The notes under the pieces: model-generated
What the model saw: only the letters and a program-made list of their open reading frames with translations
Told to the model about the DNA's origin: nothing
The model's database searches: none
Translations under genes and position numbers: made by a program
Shown: positions 1 through 8,404 of the stretch, piece by piece
Position numbering within the stretch: position 1 is the stretch's first letter
How the letters are laid out: each line of letters opens with the position of its first letter
From: an uncultured Prevotella sp.
GTDB lineage: Bacteria; Bacteroidota; Bacteroidia; Bacteroidales; Bacteroidaceae
NCBI GenBank assembly: GCA_937906495.1
Contig: CALCVT010000085.1
Location: forward strand, 1-16,167
Direction: 5' to 3'
DNA length: 16,167 nucleotides

Positions 1-63
1 AAAGTTCTGAACAATGAAGATTTAATGAAATATGGGGTAGATGGGATGGATACACTTCAGTGA
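1..63 (+). CDS. 3' end of an unidentified gene (partial, cut by window edge)
   Basis: Frame 1 is open from the first base to a TGA at 61-63 and encodes about 20 residues ending in GVDGMDTLQ. The frame is followed by a hairpin and then by the convergent end of the DUF5686 gene, which is the arrangement expected at the end of a real plus-strand gene. Twenty residues are too few to recognise a family, so no function is proposed. A chance open stretch of 20 codons is quite possible; the call rests mainly on the position of the stop just before the hairpin. Confidence 0.45.
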   Translation, partial: KVLNNEDLMKYGVDGMDTLQ

Positions 64-68
64 GTTGT

Positions 69-100
69 AAACCGCTCAATAGGTGGGCGTGTAGCGGTTT
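69..100. terminator. Hairpin between convergent genes, possible bidirectional terminator
   Basis: AAACCGCT at 69-76 pairs perfectly with AGCGGTTT at 93-100, an 8-bp stem around a 16-base loop. It sits between the stop of the partial plus-strand gene (63) and the stop of the minus-strand DUF5686 gene (111), where a shared terminator would be expected. Neither side has a proper U-tract directly after the stem, and the loop is long, so intrinsic termination is only a possibility. Confidence 0.4.
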
Positions 101-110
101 GACTGCATGT

Positions 111-2522
111 TTAGTTTTCAAAAAAGCGTAGTACTACTTTACAGCCAAAGTCCATGCTACGGTCGGGAGCAATGCCTATAAAGGTACCAAAGTCGAGTAG
201 GTGTGTACTGATGGCATACCCAACTTCAGAATAGAATCCCAGTGCTTTAACGCTGAGCAGATTAAGGTAGGCTCGTTCCTTTTGTACAACCTTCGACATG
301 TAGGGTATGCGTGAAAAGAGCAGCATCGGGCTTTCGTAGCTGCCAGTAAAGCGAAGGTAGTAGCGCGACTCGTTGTACCAGCGCGAACTGAGTAGCTGAA
401 ATTCGCCTGTCATGTCATCGTTCCACTCTTCGGGCATATAGCTGAACTTAAAGTAATCGTAGTCAAGGAAGCAGTCCATTCCGCGTTGCGAGTAGAGTCC
501 GCCTCCTGCTCTGAAGTAAAGTGTGCGCATGGCGTAGAGTGGCATGCGATAGCGTATGTCAGCTTCAAACCGTTCGTAATGTGTTTGCCCGCGCCCCATT
601 GCATATCCTCTTTCGTAGCTGAATAGAAAGGTTGGGCTTGGTGAGTAGAGCGGAATGCGCCTTTTGCCTTCGCGGTAGTAGTATTGTGCAGGTGTCCATT
701 CCATTTGTATACGTGGCCCAATACTGCTAAAATGTCGTTTCATACCTGCTGCTTGTGCCAGTTCGTTCCAAGTAATCAATCCTCGCCGGTGATAGCGTAA
801 TCCTAATGTCAGACGAAGCCCCGGAGTCGGCGAAAAACCTACGTCGGTTTGTATTCGTGTGTCGCGGTAGTCGTGAAAACCGTAGTGGTCAATTATGTGT
901 AGCAGTGAGTCGTATTTTTCGACTCCTTCAAGTTTTTTTCGCAGTTCGTCGGCTTGACGGCTGTTGTACATGTGATCACCTCCGCCGGCGTTCAACGTAA
1001 ATGTGCCGTTGCATTGAGGCATAAAACGTAGTAAAAAAGGAAATTCCCAGTACACCTGTTTCTGCTTGAAACTGTAGCCGATGGCTGGTGCAATGGTTAG
1101 CGTTGGCAGGGTGTTGGACGGATTGCTGTAGAATTCCCAGTAGAGACGTGTTTTGAGCGAAAAGCCCTTGTTGCCGCTCCATCCTACCATTGAGGGAGTA
1201 AGTATGGCTGGCAACTTAAGTCGCGAGTGGTTTCCTATATTAAATTGGTGTGATGAGAGCAGCATGTTTTGAGTGCGCTCGCTAATAAAAGGCTTGTCCT
1301 TTTCTTCCTCTTCGCTGAAAGGAGTGGTGCGGATGGCCGGTGCTTTTTCGCCACGGGGTATTGGCGTACTTTCGAGTGCTGTTTGCCAGCTCGACTCCAT
1401 GAAGTCGTCTGCGAGTTTAAAGGCAGAAGTTTGTTTGTTGGCAGATTCAGTTTGTTGCAGCTTGGCTTTATGTAGTATTCGCTTGCTGAGTGCATCGAGT
1501 GGATAAGGGCGAATGGAATCGAAGTAGGCCAAGTTACTCTTAAGCCGTGTTGTATCGATGCGGAGTAGACATTCGCGAGTAAGGTCGTAGCGCGAATGTT
1601 GATTATTCGCAGTGTGAAGCGGACGGCTGAAGTGGTGCGTTGTGCTGATGTCTGTTACTTCGTACACGTAATTGCCCAATAATATGAACGTTGATATAAG
1701 ATGTATTTGGTAGGGTAGCAGGCTGGCATATCCTTCACGGGCCATGTAGGCTTTGATGTTAAACTGCTGCATTTGGTAGTGAAAGTCGAAGTTGAAACTC
1801 AGTACAGCCCCCGTTTCTGGATTGATGTCGATTTGTCCGCTTACAAGTTGGTCGTTGTTAAAGCGGGGCTGTATACGTATACACGATGTAGATGGAATCG
1901 TGTCGTTGCCGCTGCGTGTAAATAGGTAGGTGTAACGGTAAAAGTGGCGATTGCGTGCGTTTAGCGGATTGAGAATGCAGTCGATAAAGAGTTTAGAGTC
2001 GTAAATATGGAAGTTAAAACGTCCGATAGCATTGAAGCGCTGTGGTTGCTGGTAGGGCGAGGTTGAATGGTAAGCAACTATTTTACAATCTATCTGTCCG
2101 GGTGGGCGGTACTGAAAACGTAGGTGTGCCTCGGAGAGGTAGTTGTTGATGCCTTGTTCAAGGCGGAGCATACCGGGTATATAGCGTACAATTGGGCCAC
2201 GCCGCTTGGTATGCATCAGGTGGCGCAGGTACACCTCGCTTGAGTATTGGATGCTGTCAAAACCATTGCGATCAACATAAGTAAACACCTTTTGCATCAG
2301 TTCATTGGTGGTGCGGGTGAGGGCTGAAACCTCTGGCCTCATGTGTTTGTATTTTTCGCGTTTGGCTGTAGTTGGGGTTGTTTTGTTAGTATTGGTTGGG
2401 CTGATAATTGTTGGTGCAAAGATTTCAGCCCTTAATGAGTAAGGCGAAAAAACAAACGCCCACGTTAGCAGGCATGCGGCAATTAGCGGCAAAATGCTTG
2501 GTAAGTGGGCGTTTTGTTTCAT
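111..2522 (-). CDS. DUF5686-type outer-membrane beta-barrel protein
   Basis: An 803-residue secreted protein of unknown function, assigned by resemblance to the Bacteroidota DUF5686 family. Residues 1-32 form a signal peptide (hydrophobic core about 11-27, ending in LRA). A Thr/Pro/Asn-rich linker follows (about 36-54). The N-terminal soluble part (about 65-345) has the family pattern, including a region around NPLNARNRHFYRY (185-197) and INPETGAV (232-239). A charged, poorly conserved segment (about 350-425) leads to a C-terminal half rich in alternating aromatic strands (about 430-803), ending FFEN, as expected of an outer-membrane barrel. Many family members carry a carboxypeptidase-regulatory-like domain just after the signal peptide; I do not see one here. 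The gene lies 61 bases after relA on the same strand, with no recognisable promoter in the gap, so read-through from relA is likely. The role is unknown; envelope transport or assembly is a guess. Confidence 0.8.
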   Translation of the reverse strand: MKQNAHLPSILPLIAACLLTWAFVFSPYSLRAEIFAPTIISPTNTNKTTPTTAKREKYKHMRPEVSALTRTTNELMQKVFTYVDRNGFDSIQYSSEVYLRHLMHTKRRGPIVRYIPGMLRLEQGINNYLSEAHLRFQYRPPGQIDCKIVAYHSTSPYQQPQRFNAIGRFNFHIYDSKLFIDCILNPLNARNRHFYRYTYLFTRSGNDTIPSTSCIRIQPRFNNDQLVSGQIDINPETGAVLSFNFDFHYQMQQFNIKAYMAREGYASLLPYQIHLISTFILLGNYVYEVTDISTTHHFSRPLHTANNQHSRYDLTRECLLRIDTTRLKSNLAYFDSIRPYPLDALSKRILHKAKLQQTESANKQTSAFKLADDFMESSWQTALESTPIPRGEKAPAIRTTPFSEEEEKDKPFISERTQNMLLSSHQFNIGNHSRLKLPAILTPSMVGWSGNKGFSLKTRLYWEFYSNPSNTLPTLTIAPAIGYSFKQKQVYWEFPFLLRFMPQCNGTFTLNAGGGDHMYNSRQADELRKKLEGVEKYDSLLHIIDHYGFHDYRDTRIQTDVGFSPTPGLRLTLGLRYHRRGLITWNELAQAAGMKRHFSSIGPRIQMEWTPAQYYYREGKRRIPLYSPSPTFLFSYERGYAMGRGQTHYERFEADIRYRMPLYAMRTLYFRAGGGLYSQRGMDCFLDYDYFKFSYMPEEWNDDMTGEFQLLSSRWYNESRYYLRFTGSYESPMLLFSRIPYMSKVVQKERAYLNLLSVKALGFYSEVGYAISTHLLDFGTFIGIAPDRSMDFGCKVVLRFFEN

Positions 2523-2547
2523 AAGATGAAATGTAGAATGGTTACAG

Positions 2548-2565
2548 TAGAGAGGTGACTCTCTA
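2548..2565 (-). other. Small hairpin between relA and the DUF5686 gene
   Basis: TAGAGAG (2548-2554) and CTCTCTA (2559-2565) form a perfect 7-bp stem with a 4-base loop. It lies 19 bases below the relA stop and 26 bases above the DUF5686 start. No U-run follows on the minus strand, so it is not a standard terminator. It could be an attenuating or RNA-processing hairpin that sets the relative level of the two genes; that role is inference. Confidence 0.35.
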
Positions 2566-2583
2566 TAGATATAGTCCTTTAGT

Positions 2584-4848
2584 TTAGGAGCGGCTGATTG
2601 CTTTGACTCCTTTGATGGTGCTGAGTTTCTTAATCAGTCCGGTCAGGCGCAGGGTGTCGTCAACAAGCACAGTAAGTATGCCTGTAAACAAGCCATCAAT
2701 AGAATCGATGTTAATGCTCCGCAAGGTGATGTTTTGTTCCTTGGCAATGATTGAAGTAATGTTGTTAACGATACCCAGGTTGTCTTGTCCTACCACGTGC
2801 AGGGTGATGGGGTAAAGTCCTTGTCCCTTTCCAGCCCATCGTGCTTTGAGTATGCGGTATGGAAACCGTTCGCTGAGTGCAGTAGCATTTGGGCATGTGC
2901 ATCGGTGTATTTTGATACCGCCATTAACAGTAACAAAGCCAAAAATGTTGTCGCCGTAAACAGGATTGCAGCAACGCGAAAGTTGATAGTCAATGCCTTT
3001 TAGGTTTGAACCTATTACCAGTTCGTCGTTTTCGCCTTTTGCCTTTGCCCCAATTTCGCTTTCAAAGTTAAACTCCTCTGCCGAACGCACTGTTGCTCTT
3101 TCAGCTTGTCCCTGTTCGCGTTTGATAAGTTCGATGTAGGTTTCGAGCGTGCGGTTAATGTCGAGTTTGTCGTTACCAAGGTCTTTAAAAAAATCGAAAC
3201 TTTCTTTGTAGCCCATTTTCTTGATGAGCTGATTGATGAGGCTCTCGTCCCAATCGAGTTTCCGGTTTTTAAGTTTTCGTTCAAGAACTTCTTTGCCATA
3301 AGTACTCTCCGAAGCAGTCAGTTCGCGTACGGAGGCCCTGATTTTTGAGCGCGCGTGAGCTGATTGTATAATATTGAGCCATTCAGCCTTTGGCATTTGA
3401 TTGTTCGAAGTAAGAATTTCAACAACCTGACCGTCCTTTAATTCTTGCCTGATAGGGTAGTTACGTCCTTCGATGCGTCCACCCACGCAATGGTTTCCTA
3501 TACCGGTATGAATCGTATAGGCAAAGTCGAGCACTGTCGAGTGTGGTGGAAGTCTGAACAGGTCGCCTTTGGGCGAGAATACATAGATGTCGGTTTCCTT
3601 AAGGTTGGCGCTCAAACTGTTGGTAAGTAGTTGTTCATTGCCTGTTTCGAGTGCAGAACGAATGTCTGCTAGCCAGGAGTCTACTGTTCCGCCACTGCTT
3701 TTGATGCCTTTATAGCGCCAGTGTGCTGCGAGTCCGTGTTCAGCCACTTCGTCCATGCGTTCGGTGCGTATTTGCACTTCTACCCATTTTTCCTCCGGCC
3801 CTTTGACCGTGATGTGCAAACTTTCGTAGCCGTTGCTCTTGGGTACGGTTAGCCAGTCGCGCAAACGTTTTAAGTTACTCTCGTATTTGTTGGTAATGAT
3901 GGAGAAAACCTTCCAGCATTGTGCCTTTTCTTTTTCAATAGGGGCATCTATAATGATGCGAATAGCAAAAAGGTCGTACACGCCGCTGAAGGCGCAGTGT
4001 TGCTTCTGCATCTTTTGCCAAATGGAGTGGATGCTTTTGGTGCGTCCCTTCATGTGGTAGCGCAGTCCTTCGGCATCGAGTAGTTTTCTGATAGGTTGTG
4101 TAAAGCGTTCGATATAGGCATCGCGGGCACGCTTGGTAGCATTAAGTTCTTCTTTAATGTGGTAGTAGGCATCGTGCTCCAGGTATTTAAGGCTTAAATC
4201 CTCGAGTTCGCTCTTAAGTTTGTAAAGGCCAAGTTTGTGTGCTAATGGTGCATAAAGGTAGGCAGCTTCGGTCGAAACGCGTTGCTGGGCTTCAATATTG
4301 GGTGTATCTCTTATTTCGCGCATCGTTGCTACACAGTCGGCTATAAGCATGAGTACCACGCGCATGTCGCTAGCCTGCGCAATGAACAGGTTGCGGAAGT
4401 TGTCGGAGCGCATGGCTTTTGTTTGGTCTTCAAGCGCTTCTACGCGTAAAAAGTGTCGGATGCTGTCGGCCATATCCTGACCGAAAAAGCGCTCAACCAG
4501 TTCACATTGTTCTTCCTGCTTAACTGTTTGTTTGAGCAAGTAGGCTGTAAATATGCGTCCTCGCAATCCAATTTCATCGGCCGCCAGTGCAATCGCCTTG
4601 AGCGCCAAAACCAAGCGGTTGAGTTCAAACTCATTGTATAGCATGGAGGGATTGGTTTCGAAAGCGCTGTTTAAATAGTCGGCCAGGCGGCGGGCTTCGT
4701 GGGCAGCAGGCCGGATATGTTCGTTGCGGTAAAGGCTGAGCAGCGTGCGCACAAATGTGCTGCGCTCAGTAGCTGTTAAGTCATTGGATGGTGCATACAT
4801 AGGCTTATTACTTAGCTTTTGGCGGTAAAAATACGATTTTTTGAACAT
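2584..4848 (-). CDS. relA: RelA/SpoT-family (p)ppGpp synthetase with degenerate hydrolase domain
   Basis: Makes the alarmone (p)ppGpp from ATP and GDP/GTP during starvation, acting on the ribosome in the cytoplasm. The order of domains is that of a long RSH protein: HD-like region (about 60-200), synthetase (about 255-380), TGS (about 418-480), zinc-finger-like CC motif (C626, C627 with H648, C650, C652) and ACT (about 678-754). Synthetase residues are intact: YDLFAIR (291-297, D292), an RxKD-like RLRD (328-331), KSNGYESLH (337-345) and EVQIRT (357-362). The HD region lacks the metal ligands: the usual LLHD..ED is LLKQTVKQ (104-111) and the usual ADRLHNMR is ADCVATMR (170-177). It should therefore synthesise but not degrade ppGpp. 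Residues 1-16 look like an extension; M17 (start at 4800) is a good alternative start. nudC lies 226 bases upstream on the same strand. Confidence 0.93.
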   Translation of the reverse strand: MFKKSYFYRQKLSNKPMYAPSNDLTATERSTFVRTLLSLYRNEHIRPAAHEARRLADYLNSAFETNPSMLYNEFELNRLVLALKAIALAADEIGLRGRIFTAYLLKQTVKQEEQCELVERFFGQDMADSIRHFLRVEALEDQTKAMRSDNFRNLFIAQASDMRVVLMLIADCVATMREIRDTPNIEAQQRVSTEAAYLYAPLAHKLGLYKLKSELEDLSLKYLEHDAYYHIKEELNATKRARDAYIERFTQPIRKLLDAEGLRYHMKGRTKSIHSIWQKMQKQHCAFSGVYDLFAIRIIIDAPIEKEKAQCWKVFSIITNKYESNLKRLRDWLTVPKSNGYESLHITVKGPEEKWVEVQIRTERMDEVAEHGLAAHWRYKGIKSSGGTVDSWLADIRSALETGNEQLLTNSLSANLKETDIYVFSPKGDLFRLPPHSTVLDFAYTIHTGIGNHCVGGRIEGRNYPIRQELKDGQVVEILTSNNQMPKAEWLNIIQSAHARSKIRASVRELTASESTYGKEVLERKLKNRKLDWDESLINQLIKKMGYKESFDFFKDLGNDKLDINRTLETYIELIKREQGQAERATVRSAEEFNFESEIGAKAKGENDELVIGSNLKGIDYQLSRCCNPVYGDNIFGFVTVNGGIKIHRCTCPNATALSERFPYRILKARWAGKGQGLYPITLHVVGQDNLGIVNNITSIIAKEQNITLRSINIDSIDGLFTGILTVLVDDTLRLTGLIKKLSTIKGVKAISRS

Positions 4849-5074
4849 ACGGATGCTCCGTTCTCTTTCAAAAAGACTTAAAACATGGCTTTTGTAGTGC
4901 TCTTTGCCTGCGGGGTAATGGGGATGAGCTTGTTTTGGGTAAAATTCTGTAGGAGAGACGGGTTGTTTTCGCTTCCCCAGAGTATTAAAGGTATAATAGT
5001 CCCAGTTGGATAGAATATGTTTTGGGCGAGAGTGCTTAAATCTTGAGATAGGGTTATTTGTAGTTGCCTATGCG
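4849..5074 (-). other. Intergenic region between nudC and relA
   Basis: These 226 bases hold no convincing gene. I found no exact TAnnTTTG box on the minus strand; the nearest is TACCTTTA (about 4986-4993), with one mismatch and no clear -33 partner. No intrinsic terminator follows nudC: the only short stem, ATAGG/CCTAT, has a loop of more than 10 bases and no U-tract. The region probably contains the relA promoter or leader, but I cannot place it. Confidence 0.3.
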
Positions 5075-5845
5075 TTATTCGGTCATTTGTTCAAGCCAAT
5101 AGTCAATGAGCTGACGGGCCAGGCTAACCTTACCAGGAATGGCAGGCAGGTTATCGCGGGTGTACCATCCGCCTTTGTTGAGTTCGGAGGTTTGTATTTT
5201 TAGAGAACCTCCGGCATATTCTGCAGTAAAACCCACCATCAGTCCGCAAGGATAAGGCCAGGGTTGTGAGGCAAAGTAGTGTAGGTTTTTGATACTTAGC
5301 TGTGTTTCTTCCATTACTTCCCGTCGTACGCATTCTTCGAGGGTTTCACCGGTTTCCACGAATCCGGCAACGAGTCCAAGGTAGTTCTTTTTAAAACTCT
5401 TGCTTTGGACAAGCAATATTTCGTGACCATTATTTCGGGTTATAGCTACGATGATGGCTGTAGCCAATGCCGGCCAAACTTCCTTGCCACAGTTAGTGCA
5501 GCGTTTGGAAATATCGGTATGAAGTTTCATTGGGGCGCCACACATTCCGCAGAAGCGGGTATTTTGGTCCCAGTAAAGAATTTCATGTGCTTTGCCGGCC
5601 ATGTTGTAGTGGGCGAGTGGGAGAATGTCAAACGAACTACGTAGTCCGCACATTTGCCATTTGGGTGCCACAACCGGCGAGTCTATACGTGCCGTGTAGC
5701 AGGCATGACCTTCAAGGCTGGGCAGGTGGTGGAGTGTTTGCCATGGTTCGAGGTGTACCGGGGGCTCGGTGCTGCATGGAACTTGCTGATTGGCTGTGAG
5801 TAGCAGTTCGTCTTTGCAAAATATAAAGTAGTAGGCTGTTTGCAT
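5075..5845 (-). CDS. nudC: NADH pyrophosphatase, Nudix family
   Basis: Hydrolyses NADH to NMNH and AMP; the Escherichia coli homologue also removes NAD caps from RNA 5' ends. At 256 residues it matches the length of the E. coli enzyme (257). A zinc ribbon is formed by C99, C102, C116 and C119. The Nudix box spans 161-183 (GFVETGETLEECVRREVMEE, then TQL), with the metal-binding REVMEE core intact. The NudC-specific SQPWPYP motif is at 193-199. One oddity is that the box ends EETQL, with Gln where the consensus has Gly (EExGU). The N-terminal part (1-95) is the divergent domain typical of the family. The gene follows the pgm terminator, so it needs its own promoter in 5846-6025; none was evident. 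It may be co-transcribed with relA, but the 226-base gap argues for caution. Confidence 0.93.
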   Translation of the reverse strand: MQTAYYFIFCKDELLLTANQQVPCSTEPPVHLEPWQTLHHLPSLEGHACYTARIDSPVVAPKWQMCGLRSSFDILPLAHYNMAGKAHEILYWDQNTRFCGMCGAPMKLHTDISKRCTNCGKEVWPALATAIIVAITRNNGHEILLVQSKSFKKNYLGLVAGFVETGETLEECVRREVMEETQLSIKNLHYFASQPWPYPCGLMVGFTAEYAGGSLKIQTSELNKGGWYTRDNLPAIPGKVSLARQLIDYWLEQMTE

Positions 5846-6025
5846 GGTGGATAGATTAAATGCTTTTCCAGATGGTCCTGCAAAGAGGGTTTGGCATTGC
5901 CTTGATTAATAAGTTATTTACGATTGTTGCTTGTCGGGGTTTGGGCTTCGTGCAATAAGTTGCATACCCTTCGGCTGTACGAGGCAAACTTGGAGAAGTG
6001 GTGTGGATATGTAGCAGTCTTCAAT

Positions 6026-6073
6026 AAAAAAGCTGACACAAGCCGTGCCAGTAGCGTAAGGCTTGTATCAGCT
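6026..6073 (-). terminator. Intrinsic terminator of the phosphoglucomutase gene
   Basis: AGCTGACACAAGCC (6031-6044) pairs with GGCTTGTATCAGCT (6060-6073), 14 positions with a single mismatch and a 15-base loop. On the minus strand the stem is followed by TTTTTATTGA (complement of 6021-6030), a proper U-tract. It lies 28 bases beyond the stop of the mutase gene, and so separates that gene from nudC. Confidence 0.85.
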
Positions 6074-6100
6074 TCAATAGTGTTGTGATGAGTTGAAGTA

Positions 6101-7846
6101 TTAGAGTCCGAGACTCTTGACTACAGCCTCAATCTTGATTTGTGCCTCTGCTTGTGCAGCTGTGTAGCACTTGGGGCAGTCCATGTGTCCCTTTACTTCA
6201 ATGTAGAACTTAATTTTAGGCTCTGTTCCGGAAGGACGTACACTTACTTTTGTACCATCGGCTGTGTACCATTGGAGCACGTTGCTTGTTTCGGGGAAGT
6301 CGAGCGCAGACTCCTTGCCTTCGGCATCGTACTGCTTGAGTACACCATAGTCTTTGGTGCATACCACTTTTGAGCCAGCCAGTTCGGTCGGTCGGTTGGT
6401 ACGGAAGTTTTCCATCATGGCCTTGATTTCGTCGGCTCCGCTTTTGCCGGGTTTCACCACGTTGATGGTTTTGTTTACTGCCAGGCCATATTCCAGGTAA
6501 ATTTCCATAAGTATGTCGTAGAGCGTCTTGCCTTGATCTTTAGCCCAGGCACAAATCTCAGCCAGGAGAGAGCAGGCCGATACGGCATCTTTATCGCGTA
6601 CGAAGTCTTCTGCCAGGAAGCCGTAGCTCTCTTCGCCGCCACCGATGTACTGCAGTTTACCTTCGTCCAAACGGATTTGGCGTGCAATCCATTTAAAGCC
6701 GGTGTAGCAGTCGTACATCTTGATTTGATTCTTGTCGGCAATAGACTTGATGAGCTCTGTAGTAACAATAGTTTTAACGATGAACTCATTGCCCACCATC
6801 TTGCCTTGAGCCTTGCGGTTCATGATGATGTAGTACAGGAATATCATGCAAGTTTGGTTGCCATCAACCAAAATCCACTCGCCCTTATCGTTCTTGCAGG
6901 CCATGCCTACGCGGTCGGCATCGGGGTCAGAAGCCATGACGATGTCAGCGTCGAGTTGTTTAGCCAGGTCGAGTGCCATGGTTAGTGCCTCGCCGTTTTC
7001 GGGATTCGGGCTTTTAACAGTGGGGAAGTTGCCATCGGCTACCATTTGTTCGGGCACGGTATGTACGTTTTCAAAGCCCCACATTTTAAGTGAGTCGGGA
7101 ATGAGCATCATGCCGGTACCATGCAACGGAGTGTAAACAATCTTGAGGTCCTTTTGGCGTTTGATGCATTCGGGGTCGATGCTGAGTGTATGCACCTTTT
7201 CGAGATAGATATCGTCGATTTCCTTACCGATAATCTGGATAAGTTCGGGCTTACCTTCAAACTTAATATCCTCAACCTTAACTTTGTTCACTTCGTTGAT
7301 GATGCCTTTGTCGTGTGGTGCAAGCACCTGTGCGCCATCGTCCCAGTAGGCTTTATAGCCGTTGTACTCCTTGGGATTATGGCTGGCTGTGAGGATAATA
7401 CCGCTTTGGCAACCTAAGTGGCGAATGGCGAATGACATTTCAGGGGTAGGGCGCATGTCGTCAAACAGGTATACCTTAATACCATTGGCCGAAAAGATGT
7501 TTGCTGCAGTTTCGGCAAACAGACGGCTGTTATTACGGCTGTCGTGGCCTACAACTACACTAATTTGCTCCAGGTTCTTGAAGTTTAGGTTCAAGTAGTT
7601 AGAGAGTCCCTGGGTAGCTGCGCCTACAGTGTAGATATTCATGCGGTTGGTGCCCGGACCCATGATGCCGCGAAGGCCTCCGGTACCGAATTCAAGTGTG
7701 CGGTAAAATGAGTCAATCAGTTCAGTCTTGTCGGCATTCTCCATCATGGCTTTTACAGCCTTTTGGGTATCGGCATCGTAGCAGTCAGAAGTCATCCACT
7801 GCTTGGCTACTTGCTCACATTGAGCAATAAGAGCTTGATTTTCCAT
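6101..7846 (-). CDS. Phosphoglucomutase/phosphomannomutase (alpha-D-phosphohexomutase)
   Basis: Interconverts hexose 1-phosphate and 6-phosphate in the cytoplasm, supplying glucose 1-phosphate for nucleotide sugars and glycogen or returning it to glycolysis. All four signature regions of the superfamily are present: the phosphoserine loop TASHNPKEYNG (153-163, catalytic S155), the magnesium loop DPDADR (307-312), the sugar-binding loop GGGEESYGF (402-410) and the phosphate-binding RPSGTEPK (537-544). The 581-residue length fits the PgcA-like subgroup common in Bacteroidota and Firmicutes, rather than the roughly 460-residue AlgC/GlmM type. GEESYGF is the form usually seen in glucose-active enzymes, but mannose activity cannot be excluded from sequence alone. 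The start at 7846 is preceded by an A/T-rich stretch (TTTTATATATT) instead of a Shine-Dalgarno site. The glyoxalase-family gene lies 140 bases upstream on the same strand; a strong terminator follows. Confidence 0.93.
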   Translation of the reverse strand: MENQALIAQCEQVAKQWMTSDCYDADTQKAVKAMMENADKTELIDSFYRTLEFGTGGLRGIMGPGTNRMNIYTVGAATQGLSNYLNLNFKNLEQISVVVGHDSRNNSRLFAETAANIFSANGIKVYLFDDMRPTPEMSFAIRHLGCQSGIILTASHNPKEYNGYKAYWDDGAQVLAPHDKGIINEVNKVKVEDIKFEGKPELIQIIGKEIDDIYLEKVHTLSIDPECIKRQKDLKIVYTPLHGTGMMLIPDSLKMWGFENVHTVPEQMVADGNFPTVKSPNPENGEALTMALDLAKQLDADIVMASDPDADRVGMACKNDKGEWILVDGNQTCMIFLYYIIMNRKAQGKMVGNEFIVKTIVTTELIKSIADKNQIKMYDCYTGFKWIARQIRLDEGKLQYIGGGEESYGFLAEDFVRDKDAVSACSLLAEICAWAKDQGKTLYDILMEIYLEYGLAVNKTINVVKPGKSGADEIKAMMENFRTNRPTELAGSKVVCTKDYGVLKQYDAEGKESALDFPETSNVLQWYTADGTKVSVRPSGTEPKIKFYIEVKGHMDCPKCYTAAQAEAQIKIEAVVKSLGL

Positions 7847-7986
7847 AATATATAAAAGACTTTGGGCAGCACCTGCGCCGCCTGAGGTTCGTTTATGTGA
7901 ATTTTATAATTGTGTTGTTCTTTTTAAAAGGCTGTTTGCGGCTGTAAATGCAGCTGTTGCAAGTGAGTATGGCAGGAGTGAAGCAC

Positions 7987-8361
7987 TTAAAGGCTGAGAA
8001 TTTCAATCCAGTAGCCATCAGGGTCGTTTATAAAGTAAAGCCCCATTTCGTGATTTTCGTAGCAAACGCAGCCCAGTGCTTTGTGGAAAGCTCGTACGGC
8101 CTCGTAGTCGCCTAGTACACGCATGCAGATGTGAAACTCGTTTTCGCCTAAGTTGTAGGGTTCGGTACGATCGCGCAACCAGGTGAGTTCTAATTTAAAA
8201 TCGCTTGCTTCGTTCTTGAGATAAACAATCTTGAAGGCGCCTTCAGGACCATTTATTTCACCGCTGGGGATTAACCCTAAAGCTTCTTTATAGAACTTGA
8301 TGCTACGCTCCAAGTTCAGTACGTTGATGTTGAAGTGGTCGAACTTTGCAGTAACTTCCAT
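7987..8361 (-). CDS. gloA: Glyoxalase I-like protein, VOC superfamily
   Basis: A 124-residue single-domain protein of the vicinal oxygen chelate fold, closest in pattern to lactoylglutathione lyase, which converts the methylglyoxal hemithioacetal to an acyl thioester. The four metal ligands can be placed by analogy with E. coli GloA: H9 (FDHFNINV), E58 (LELTW), H77 (NEFHICMRV) and E120 (DGYWIEIL). The enzyme normally works as a homodimer in the cytoplasm. Many Bacteroidales are thought not to make glutathione, so the thiol cofactor, or the substrate itself, may differ. The gene is divergent from the HAD phosphatase and has a good TAACTTTG promoter box 43 bases above its start. The phosphoglucomutase gene follows 140 bases downstream and may be read from the same promoter. 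The gene symbol is by family resemblance only. Confidence 0.85.
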   Translation of the reverse strand: MEVTAKFDHFNINVLNLERSIKFYKEALGLIPSGEINGPEGAFKIVYLKNEASDFKLELTWLRDRTEPYNLGENEFHICMRVLGDYEAVRAFHKALGCVCYENHEMGLYFINDPDGYWIEILSL

Positions 8362-8404
8362 GTTGGTTTACAGTTTGTGTTAGTGCGTTTTGGGATATCC
8401 AAGG

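Noticed and set aside
6533..6985. A 150-codon open frame on the plus strand, opposite the phosphohexomutase gene
   Set aside because: It overlaps a gene whose four catalytic motifs are all intact on the minus strand; it has no family features and no promoter.
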